NCBI GenBank assembly: GCA_045592745.1
Contig: JAZNVH010000011.1
Coordinates: 1-64,000 of the forward strand
Source: Aphodoplasma sp045592745
Lineage (GTDB): Bacteria > Bacillota > Clostridia > UBA1381 > UMGS1253
Reading direction: 5' to 3'
Length of the DNA stretch: 64,000 nt
Shown here: one piece after another, positions 36,009 through 43,357 of the stretch
Layout: every line of letters starts with the position of its first letter
Position numbering within the stretch: the first letter of the stretch is position 1
Made by a program: the position numbers and the translations under genes
Notes under the pieces: generated by a model
The model's database searches: none
The model's input: the letters and a program-made list of their open reading frames with translations, nothing else
Told to the model about the DNA's origin: nothing

Positions 36009-37035
36009 AAACAAAACATTATTAATCACAGGCGGAACGGGTTCGTTTGGAAATGCGGTGCTAAACAGATTTTTAGATACCGATATAGCCGAGATACGAA
36101 TTTTTTCGCGCGATGAAAAAAAACAAGACGATATGCGTCACGAATATCAGGTAAGGTTCCCTGAGCTTAGTGGTAAAATCAAGTTTTATATAGGTGACGT
36201 GCGTGACTTACAAAGCGTAAAGAATGCTATGCACGGTGTTGATTATATTTTCCATGCGGCAGCACTTAAGCAGGTGCCCTCGTGCGAGTTTTTTCCGATG
36301 GAAGCGGTAAAAACAAATGTAATTGGAACAGATAACGTGCTTACAGCAGCCATTGATACGGGTGTTAAAAAGGTTATCTGCCTTTCAACAGACAAGGCGG
36401 CATATCCTGTAAACGCAATGGGTACGGCAAAGGCGATGATGGAAAAGGTTGCCGTTGCAAAATCGAGAACTGTATCGCCCGATAAGACAACTATATCCTG
36501 CACACGCTATGGTAATGTTATGTGTTCAAGAGGTTCGGTAATTCCACTCTGGATTGAGCAGATAAGAGAAGGTAAGCCAATAACTATCACAGAGCCGTCG
36601 ATGACACGCTTTATTATGTCGCTTGAAGAGGCGGTTGAGCTTGTTTTATTCGCTTTTGAAAATGCCGAAAGCGGCGATATTATGGTGCAAAAAGCGCCTG
36701 CTTGTACGATTGAGGTTTTGGCGCAGGCTGTAAAGGAATTGTTTGATAAAGAAAGCAAGAGCGAAATAAAGGTGATAGGAATTCGTCACGGAGAAAAGCT
36801 TTATGAAACGCTTCTTACAAATGAAGAGTGTGCAAACGCAATTGATATGGGGGACTTTTATCGCGTTCCTGCAGACAAGCGTGACCTTAATTATGATAAA
36901 TATTTTAAAACAGGCGATACCGAGAGAAATAAGTTAACGGAATTTAATTCTAATAACACAGACTTGCTCTGCGTAGAAGCGGTTAAAGCAAAAATGCTTG
37001 AGCTTGAATATATCCGAAATGAACTGGAGAAATAA
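36001..37035 (+). CDS. capE: UDP-GlcNAc 4,6-dehydratase/5-epimerase, CapE type
   Basis: A 344-residue extended SDR that starts UDP-L-FucNAc synthesis by converting UDP-GlcNAc to the 4-keto-6-deoxy-L-talo form. It has TGGTGSFGNAV for NAD, AALKQVPSCEFFPMEA, STDKAAYPVNAMGTAK (the inverting-dehydratase form of the active site) and RYGNVMCSRGSVIPLW. All are hallmark segments of CapE/FnlA/WbjB. It overlaps the previous gene by 8 nt and is followed by capF and capG homologues in pathway order. Confidence 0.92.
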   Translation: MFKNKTLLITGGTGSFGNAVLNRFLDTDIAEIRIFSRDEKKQDDMRHEYQVRFPELSGKIKFYIGDVRDLQSVKNAMHGVDYIFHAAALKQVPSCEFFPMEAVKTNVIGTDNVLTAAIDTGVKKVICLSTDKAAYPVNAMGTAKAMMEKVAVAKSRTVSPDKTTISCTRYGNVMCSRGSVIPLWIEQIREGKPITITEPSMTRFIMSLEEAVELVLFAFENAESGDIMVQKAPACTIEVLAQAVKELFDKESKSEIKVIGIRHGEKLYETLLTNEECANAIDMGDFYRVPADKRDLNYDKYFKTGDTERNKLTEFNSNNTDLLCVEAVKAKMLELEYIRNELEK

Positions 37036-37036
37036 A

Positions 37037-38185
37037 ATGAATATTCTTGTAACGGGTGCCAAGGGTTTTGTTGGCAGAAATCTTATTGAAAATTTAAAAA
37101 ATATACGCGATGGAAAGGATAAGACGAGAGAAAATCTGCCTGATATCGAGATAATGGGTTACGACATAGATTCCACGCCAGAGCAGCTTGACGAATTTTG
37201 TAAAAAAGCCGACTTTGTATTTCATCTTGCGGGCGTTAACCGCCCCGAAAATGAAGAGGAGTTTATGAAGGGCAATTTTGGCTTTACGTCGCTTCTTCTT
37301 GATACGCTAAAAAAATATAATAATAAAGCTCCGGTTATGATTTCTTCGTCAATTCAGGCAGCGCTTGACAATCCATATGGCCGCTCGAAAAAAGCGGGAG
37401 AGGATTTGATATTTGATTATGGCAAAGAAAACGGAGTAAAAACGCTCGTTTATCGTTTCCCGAATGTATTTGGAAAATGGTGCAGACCAAATTATAACAG
37501 TGCAGTTGCGACATTTTGCTATAACATTTCTCACGATTTGCCAATTACGGTCAATGATGAAAGTTATATGATGACACTTGTTTACATAGACGATGTTGTG
37601 TGTGAGCTTTTAAACGCACTTGAAGGAAAAGAAAACGCAGATGGCGAATATTGCAAGGTAGCAGTAGAGCATAAAATCACTCTTGGCGAGATTGTACGGC
37701 TTCTTTATTCTTTCAAAGAGTCAAGACAAACGCTAAAAGTGCCTGATATGACAAAAAATTCTTTTTCCAAAAAGTTATATTCAACCTATCTTTCATACCT
37801 TGAGCCTTGTGATTTTTCGTACAAGCTTAAAATGAACGTTGATAACAGAGGAAGCTTTACCGAAATATTAAGAACTATAAATGCGGGACAATTCAGCGTT
37901 AATATTTCAAAGCCCGGCATAACGAAAGGACAGCACTGGCACAACACAAAGAATGAAAAGTTTTTGGTTGTTTCGGGAAAAGGCCTTATTCAGCTCAGAA
38001 AAATCGGTACAAATGAAGTCATAAACTATGAGGTAAGCGGAGAAGAGCTGACAGTTATTGATATGATTCCGGGTTATACGCATAATATAATAAATTTATC
38101 CAAGACAGAGGATCTGGTTACATTTATGTGGTGTAATGAATGCTTTGACCCGCAAAAACCAGACACATTTTTTGAAGAGGTGTAG
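37037..38185 (+). CDS. capF: CapF-type reductase/epimerase for UDP-L-FucNAc
   Basis: A 382-residue two-domain enzyme: an N-terminal SDR (MNILVTGAKGFVGRNL) and a C-terminal cupin (about 250-382) with the metal-binding HWHNTKNEKFLV. It epimerises and reduces the CapE product to UDP-N-acetyl-L-pneumosamine or talosamine. The ATG at 37037 begins one base after the capE stop. It ends with TAG, and capG starts three bases later in the same reading frame. The domain order and neighbours match CapF/FnlB/WbjC. Confidence 0.92.
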   Translation: MNILVTGAKGFVGRNLIENLKNIRDGKDKTRENLPDIEIMGYDIDSTPEQLDEFCKKADFVFHLAGVNRPENEEEFMKGNFGFTSLLLDTLKKYNNKAPVMISSSIQAALDNPYGRSKKAGEDLIFDYGKENGVKTLVYRFPNVFGKWCRPNYNSAVATFCYNISHDLPITVNDESYMMTLVYIDDVVCELLNALEGKENADGEYCKVAVEHKITLGEIVRLLYSFKESRQTLKVPDMTKNSFSKKLYSTYLSYLEPCDFSYKLKMNVDNRGSFTEILRTINAGQFSVNISKPGITKGQHWHNTKNEKFLVVSGKGLIQLRKIGTNEVINYEVSGEELTVIDMIPGYTHNIINLSKTEDLVTFMWCNECFDPQKPDTFFEEV

Positions 38186-38188
38186 AAA

Positions 38189-39334
38189 ATGAGCAAAATA
38201 AAACTTATGACAATAGTTGGAACAAGGCCGGAGATAATCCGTTTATCCGAGGTTATCAAGGCGTGTGACAAATATTTTGACCAAATTTTAGTGCATACAG
38301 GGCAAAATTATGACTATACACTAAATCAGGTGTTCTTTGACGATCTGGGACTTCGAGAGCCTGATTATTATCTTGATGCTGTAGGAAACAGCCTTGGCGA
38401 AACAATTGGAAACATTATTGCAAAGTCATATGATTTGATGGAAGTAACAAAGCCTGACGCACTTCTTATTTTGGGAGATACAAACTCATGCCTAAGCGCA
38501 ATTGGCGCAAAGCGTCTACATATTCCGATTTTTCATATGGAGGCGGGTAACCGCTGTAAAGATGAGTGTCTTCCGGAGGAAACAAACAGAAGAATCGTCG
38601 ATATTATATCGGATGTCAACCTTGCATATTCGGAGCATGCGCGCCGTTATCTTCATGAGTGCGGACTTCCAAAGGAGCGCACATATGTAACGGGTTCGCC
38701 GATGGCAGAGGTTTTAAGAGCTAATCTTGAAAGCATAAAGGCGAGCGATATTTTAACAAGACTGGGTCTTGAGAAAAAGAAGTATATTCTTTTGTCTGCC
38801 CACAGAGAAGAAAATATAGACAACGAAAAGAACTTTTTCTCGCTTATGAACGCCGTAAATGCGATGGCGCAAAAATATGATATGCCCATACTTTATTCGT
38901 GTCATCCGAGAAGCAAAAAGCATATCGAGGCAAGAGGTTTTGAGTTTGACAAAAGAGTTATTCGTCATGAGCCGCTCGGCTTTCACGACTACAATAATCT
39001 GCAGATGAATGCTTTTTGTGTCGTTTCTGACAGCGGAACTCTTCCTGAGGAAAGCAGCTTCTTTTTATCAATAGAAAACCCAATCCCTGCTGTATGTATA
39101 AGAACATCGACCGAGCGCCCTGAGGCTCTTGATAAGGGTAATTTTGTTCTTGCCGGAATAACAACCAAGCAGGTGCTTGGGTCGGTTGATATTGCAGTTA
39201 AGATGAACGAAAATGGCGAGCTTGGTGTGCCGACTCCTGACTACACAGATGAAAATGTATCTACAAAGGTCGTAAAGCTTATTCAAAGCTATACCGGAAT
39301 CGTAAACAGAATGGTATGGAGGAAAGATATATAA
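38189..39334 (+). CDS. capG: UDP-N-acetyl-L-talosamine 2-epimerase, CapG type
   Basis: A 381-residue WecB-like 2-epimerase, last step to UDP-L-FucNAc. It starts KLMTIVGTRPEIIRLSEVIK and has LVHTGQNYDYTLNQVFFDDL, LGDTNSCLSAI, HMEAGNRCKDECLPEETNR, LSAHREENID and SDSGTLPEESSF, all family markers. It follows capF by three bases. The three enzymes show that the polymer contains L-FucNAc or a derivative. Confidence 0.93.
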   Translation: MSKIKLMTIVGTRPEIIRLSEVIKACDKYFDQILVHTGQNYDYTLNQVFFDDLGLREPDYYLDAVGNSLGETIGNIIAKSYDLMEVTKPDALLILGDTNSCLSAIGAKRLHIPIFHMEAGNRCKDECLPEETNRRIVDIISDVNLAYSEHARRYLHECGLPKERTYVTGSPMAEVLRANLESIKASDILTRLGLEKKKYILLSAHREENIDNEKNFFSLMNAVNAMAQKYDMPILYSCHPRSKKHIEARGFEFDKRVIRHEPLGFHDYNNLQMNAFCVVSDSGTLPEESSFFLSIENPIPAVCIRTSTERPEALDKGNFVLAGITTKQVLGSVDIAVKMNENGELGVPTPDYTDENVSTKVVKLIQSYTGIVNRMVWRKDI

Positions 39335-39340
39335 ACAACA

Positions 39341-40513
39341 ATGGATATCTATATTAACTATCTTATAAGTCTTTTAAAAAGCGCAATTCTTGGCACAGAG
39401 CCTTCAAAAATACCTGAGGAAACAGAACTTGAAGAGCTTTTTAAAACGGCAAAAAGACATTCGGTTGCAAATGTTTTATATAATTCTCTTGCAAAGCTTG
39501 ACATAGCTGACAAAAAGAAGCTTTCCTCGTTTGAACAGGAGTATGCAAGAGCGTTGTATCTTGAGGTAAAGCAGCAGTACTATCTTGAAATGCTTTGTGA
39601 GGCACTTGAAAAGAATAAAATACGTCACGTTCTTATGAAGGGCATAGTTATAAAGCCGTTATATCCATCGCCTGACATGAGGCTTTCTGGCGACCTTGAT
39701 ATATTTGTTGACGAAGAAAACTGCCCGAGAGTTAAAAAGATAATGGATGAGCTTGGCTATGCGACAGAGCTCTTTAATGAAAGTGTGGGACATGATGAGT
39801 ATCTTATAGATAACGCTGTCAGAGTGGAGATACACAGAAGGCTTGTCTCAAACAAATGCCCGTGGGATAAAAAATGTCAGGAGATTACACAAAGAGTTGT
39901 TTTGGATGAGCCGTATCAGTACAGATACAAAATGAGTAATGAGGATTATTATCTGTATATGATCGCGCATATTGCAAAGCACATGAAATACTCCGGCGCA
40001 GGTATAAAAATGGTGCTTGATGTGTGGGTGTTTTTGCGCCATTATGCCGATAAGCTTGATATGGATATTTTGAATGAACGCTTAAAATACTGTGGTCTTG
40101 ACAAATTTGATGCAAATGTAAGAGCCCTTGTTGATTATTGGTTTAATGATAAAGAGGCAGATAAGCTTACAAAAAAGCTTGCCGATTACATTGTGCAAAG
40201 CGGCAGCTTCGGAACGCATAAGCAACTTGTTGCAGGTGAAATGGCAAAAAATGCTGCAGGAACTCAAAGCCGCGTTATAGGTACACTAAGTTATTATGTA
40301 CAAATATTTTTTATGCCGTATAATCAAATGAAGGAAAGCTATCCTGTTTTGAAAAAGATGCCTGTACTTTTGCCGTTTTTGTGGGTATACAGGGCGTGCA
40401 GAACAATATTTTTCAAAAAAGAAAAAGCAGAAAAAATAAAAAACAGATACAAAGATGTCGACATGCAATATGGAAAAGAGCTTGTTGACTTTAAAAAACA
40501 AATAGGATTATAA
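39341..40513 (+). CDS. Uncharacterised nucleotidyltransferase-fold protein
   Basis: A 390-residue protein like the NTP_transf_5 family (PF14907). The core motif is LMKGIVIKPLYP followed by RLSGDLDIFVDE, with the DxD typical of the nucleotidyltransferase fold, and a later VRVEIHRRLV strand with a third acidic residue. Members often sit at the ends of glycan clusters; their substrate is unknown. It is the last gene of the locus, before a strong terminator. The ribosome site is weak: a GGAGGAAAG lies about 14 bases before the ATG. Confidence 0.75.
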   Translation: MDIYINYLISLLKSAILGTEPSKIPEETELEELFKTAKRHSVANVLYNSLAKLDIADKKKLSSFEQEYARALYLEVKQQYYLEMLCEALEKNKIRHVLMKGIVIKPLYPSPDMRLSGDLDIFVDEENCPRVKKIMDELGYATELFNESVGHDEYLIDNAVRVEIHRRLVSNKCPWDKKCQEITQRVVLDEPYQYRYKMSNEDYYLYMIAHIAKHMKYSGAGIKMVLDVWVFLRHYADKLDMDILNERLKYCGLDKFDANVRALVDYWFNDKEADKLTKKLADYIVQSGSFGTHKQLVAGEMAKNAAGTQSRVIGTLSYYVQIFFMPYNQMKESYPVLKKMPVLLPFLWVYRACRTIFFKKEKAEKIKNRYKDVDMQYGKELVDFKKQIGL

Positions 40514-40521
40514 ATAATAAA

Positions 40522-40552
40522 AAAGAAGTGTATCAAACTGATACACTTCTTT
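40522..40552. terminator. Terminator of the polysaccharide locus
   Basis: AAAGAAGTGTATC pairs perfectly with GATACACTTCTTT around a five-base loop. It can serve both the polysaccharide locus and the convergent RNase M5-like gene. Confidence 0.88.
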
Positions 40553-40563
40553 AATTTACATTA

Positions 40564-41181
40564 TTACACATTTTCGATTTCTTTAACAATCTCTTTATAT
40601 TCGTCATAGCTTAAAAGAGAGTTAAGAGCACCTATAAGCATATTTGCCGATATGCGCTCGGGCAGATTTAGATGTTTTAAAAGCGTGCGCCGCTTTTGCG
40701 CACTGTTGGCTGTACCCGAAAAACCGTCATTATATAAATCAAGCTTTGTAATTGCTCTGGTTTTTGGCGCTTGTGCGGAGTTATCAACTTGACCAACTAC
40801 ACTTGCGCCCGCAGCTATAAGCGCGTCGAGTATAATTTGTTTATCTATTCCCTCTACCCCAAGCTTGCCCTCTTTTGAAGGTGCGCTTTTGCGTTTTTCT
40901 TTGCCAAATATATCGGGAATATATGCGTGCTTTATATCCGACTCGCTTATACCCTGCTTTATATAATTTCGTATTATAAAGCCTGCGCGGTCGGAATCTG
41001 TCAAAACGATAATTCCCCGTTTCTCAGCCAAAGTGCGTATAAAGTCAATTTTTTGTTTGTCTGAAAAAATTTTAAAGCCGTCTGTCGTAACAATAAGTGT
41101 GTCAACGATAGAATCAAGCTTTATTTTATCGTAAGTCCCTTCTACAATAAGGGCTTGTTTTATTTTAAGCAAGCATATCAC
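40564..41181 (-). CDS. rnmV: RNase M5-like TOPRIM protein
   Basis: A 205-residue protein with an N-terminal TOPRIM domain (ALIVEGTYDKIKL with the catalytic Glu, later LTDSDRAGFIIRNYI with the DxD) and a C-terminal DUF4093-like part. This is the architecture of ribonuclease M5, which matures 5S rRNA in Firmicutes. The start is uncertain: GTG at 41181 or TTG nine bases later, neither with a strong ribosome site. It stands alone, divergent from mreB. Confidence 0.78.
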   Translation of the reverse strand: MICLLKIKQALIVEGTYDKIKLDSIVDTLIVTTDGFKIFSDKQKIDFIRTLAEKRGIIVLTDSDRAGFIIRNYIKQGISESDIKHAYIPDIFGKEKRKSAPSKEGKLGVEGIDKQIILDALIAAGASVVGQVDNSAQAPKTRAITKLDLYNDGFSGTANSAQKRRTLLKHLNLPERISANMLIGALNSLLSYDEYKEIVKEIENV

Positions 41182-41285
41182 GTCCCATTATATTTTCAAT
41201 TTACATTTTACATCATTTATACAGCTTGTGCAAGTGTTGCTGAGTGATTTTAAAATCTTTGAAAGGCGGTGCGGGTTTTAAGCTA

Positions 41286-41313
41286 TTGACAAAAGCTATA
41301 AATAGTATATAAT
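41286..41313 (+). promoter_or_regulatory. Sigma-A promoter of mreB and fabZ
   Basis: TTGACA (41286-41291), a 16-base spacer and TATAAT (41308-41313), both hexamers at consensus, 72 bases before the mreB start. Confidence 0.85.
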
Positions 41314-41385
41314 AAAAGGTAACATATAAGTTTTTTCATATAAAAATTTTAGATAAAACCTGTGAACAGGAAGGGGTTTATAAAT

Positions 41386-42435
41386 ATGAAACTGTTGGAC
41401 AAATTTTTTGATATGTTTAATGCGCAGCAGGATGTGGGTATCGACCTTGGTACTGCGTCGGTACTTGTGCACGTAAAGGACAAGGGCATTGTTTTGTGCG
41501 AGCCATCAGTTGTAGCCATTGATAAAGGAACCGGTAAACCGTATGCAGTCGGAGCGGAAGCGCAGAAAATGCTTGGCCGTACGCCGGGGAACATTGTTGC
41601 AATACGTCCTATGCGTGAGGGTGTTATTTCGGATTATTCAACAACTGAAATGATGCTTAAATATTTTATACGCAGAGTTACAAAAAACCGCCTTTTCAAG
41701 CCAAGGATTATGATTTGCGTTCCGAGTGGCGTAACCGAGGTTGAAGAACGTGCGGTAATAGACGCTGCAATGCAGGCGGGCGGCAGACAGGTATATCTTA
41801 TAGAAGAGCCTATTGCAGCGGCAATTGGTGCAGGGCTTGACATTGCCAAAGCGTGTGGTCGCATGGTGGTAGATATTGGCGGCGGCACAAGTGATATTGC
41901 AGTAATTTCTCTTGGTGGTATCGTTGTTAGCAATTCAATCAAGGTTGCAGGCGATAAGTTTGACGATGCAATTATAAAGTACATAAGAAAGAAGTTTAAT
42001 GCAATAATTGGTGACAGAACAGCCGAGGAAATGAAAAAGGAAATCGGAAGTGTGTATCCGATGGAAGAGGAAAAAAGTATGCAGATACGCGGACGTAGCC
42101 TTGTAACGGGACTTCCGCAGAGCATAGAGGTTTCTTCTGAGGAAATAAGAGAGGCTCTTGAGGAAGTCTCATCACAGATTGTTGATGCTGTTCATTCTGT
42201 TTTGGAGCGTACACCCCCTGAACTTGTAGGTGATATTTCTGAAAACGGAATTATTATGACGGGTGGCGGAGCAATGATTTACGGACTTGACAAGCTTTTG
42301 TCAGAAAAAACTGGCATTGATGTATTTTTAGCAGATGATCCGCTTTCGTGTGTTGCAAAGGGTACGGGCGCATCGCTTGACAATATAGGCATATTGCGTG
42401 ATAAGTCATCGTATATGTATGATATGGAGTCGTAA
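41386..42435 (+). CDS. mreB: Rod-shape protein MreB/Mbl
   Basis: A 349-residue bacterial actin that guides side-wall peptidoglycan synthesis. It carries the phosphate-1 loop VGIDLGTASVLV, the second phosphate loop DIGGGTSDIAVI and the adenosine site GGGAMIYGLD. It begins MKLLDKFFDMF, which suits the amphipathic membrane-binding helix. mreC and mreD do not follow; fabZ does, 18 bases later, so this is the stand-alone MreB/Mbl type. The ATG at 41386 is the first with the family start, and the GGAAGGGG ribosome site fits. Confidence 0.93.
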   Translation: MKLLDKFFDMFNAQQDVGIDLGTASVLVHVKDKGIVLCEPSVVAIDKGTGKPYAVGAEAQKMLGRTPGNIVAIRPMREGVISDYSTTEMMLKYFIRRVTKNRLFKPRIMICVPSGVTEVEERAVIDAAMQAGGRQVYLIEEPIAAAIGAGLDIAKACGRMVVDIGGGTSDIAVISLGGIVVSNSIKVAGDKFDDAIIKYIRKKFNAIIGDRTAEEMKKEIGSVYPMEEEKSMQIRGRSLVTGLPQSIEVSSEEIREALEEVSSQIVDAVHSVLERTPPELVGDISENGIIMTGGGAMIYGLDKLLSEKTGIDVFLADDPLSCVAKGTGASLDNIGILRDKSSYMYDMES

Positions 42436-42453
42436 CAGGTTAAGGAGAAATTT

Positions 42454-42882
42454 ATGCTTGATAATAAACAAATACAGGAAATTATACCTCACAGATATCC
42501 GTTTTTGCTTGTGGACAAGGTGACAGAGCTTACAGAAGATAAGGTTGTGGGAATCAAAAATGTAACAGTGAATGAACCGTTTTTTCAGGGGCACTTTCCT
42601 TCAAATCCTATAATGCCTGGCGTGCTTATAGTTGAGGCGCTTGCGCAGGTGGGAGCGGTTTTGGCACTGTCCATGGAAGAAAACAAAGGAAAGCTTGCTG
42701 TTTTTACAGGGATGAATAATTTTAAATTCCGCAGACAAGTAAAACCCGGAGATACTCTTGTGCTCGAGGCACAGCTTGGCTCGTTTCGTCATGGAATGGG
42801 CAAAGCGACGGTTAAGGCAACAGTAGATGGTGAAATGGCGGCAAGCGGAGAAATCGGTTTTGCCATTGTGGAGAACAAATAA
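42454..42882 (+). CDS. fabZ: (3R)-hydroxyacyl-ACP dehydratase FabZ
   Basis: A 142-residue hot-dog fold enzyme that dehydrates 3-hydroxyacyl-ACP in fatty acid elongation. The catalytic His is in PHRYPFLLVDKV and the Glu in PGVLIVEALAQVG. The length and the ending GEIGFAIV are normal. It follows mreB in one transcript, separate from other fab genes, which are usually clustered, and ends at a terminator. Confidence 0.94.
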   Translation: MLDNKQIQEIIPHRYPFLLVDKVTELTEDKVVGIKNVTVNEPFFQGHFPSNPIMPGVLIVEALAQVGAVLALSMEENKGKLAVFTGMNNFKFRRQVKPGDTLVLEAQLGSFRHGMGKATVKATVDGEMAASGEIGFAIVENK

Positions 42883-42901
42883 ATTATAATCAGAGTAAAA
42901 A

Positions 42902-42926
42902 AAGCGCATCACAGTGTGATGCGCTT
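42902..42926 (+). terminator. Terminator after fabZ
   Basis: AAGCGCATCAC pairs with GTGATGCGCTT around AGT, followed by AAATTTTTT. It ends the mreB-fabZ transcript and isolates the rpoB promoter. Confidence 0.85.
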
Positions 42927-42994
42927 AAATTTTTTGTCAGGACGTAGAAAAACATGTAATTTTTGAAAAAACAAGAAAAATTTTCAAAAACATC

Positions 42995-43023
42995 TTGACA
43001 GCTTTTGATATGTATGATAACAT
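42995..43023 (+). promoter_or_regulatory. Likely promoter of rpoB-rpoC
   Basis: TTGACA (42995-43000), a 17-base spacer and TAACAT (43018-43023). It is the best promoter match between the fabZ terminator and rpoB, and it would start transcription near 43030. Confidence 0.6.
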
Positions 43024-43029
43024 TGTATA

Positions 43030-43345
43030 TTGCATTATAAGCTAAAATGAGCGTAAAGTGCCCGCTGACAAGGTGTTAGCTTATTTGCATTGTAACATAG
43101 CGGAATAAAAAAAGCAATAGGTGTTTATAATATTTTAAATACTTAGGCGATTTTATTCACTTTTTATTTCTATGTAATTGTGAAAGTTTTTATACATCCT
43201 GCGCGGTGGAGGATTTTTCCGAAAGCAGACGGAAGCCTTCAAGCGTGCTTCGCCACCTTTATAAAGATGAGCTCAGGACTCTTTCACACCTGACAGACTA
43301 TCCTATAAGGAAGCGCAGCGTTAAATCTGCACAATTTTTTAACGA
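43030..43345 (+). promoter_or_regulatory. Structured 5' leader of rpoB, family not recognised
   Basis: About 320 non-coding bases between the promoter and rpoB hold several stems. TGCATTATAAGCTAA (43031-43045) pairs with TTAGCTTATTTGCA (43076-43089). GGTGG (43205-43209) pairs with CCACC (43253-43257), enclosing GAAGC (43232-43236) with GCTTC (43247-43251). CGTTAAA (43319-43325) pairs with TTTAACG (43338-43344), and the last base of this stem is the first G of the ribosome binding site. The arrangement suggests control of rpoB by attenuation or by masking translation start. It does not look like the known L10 leader. Confidence 0.5.
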
Positions 43346-43357
43346 GGTGATATGCTG

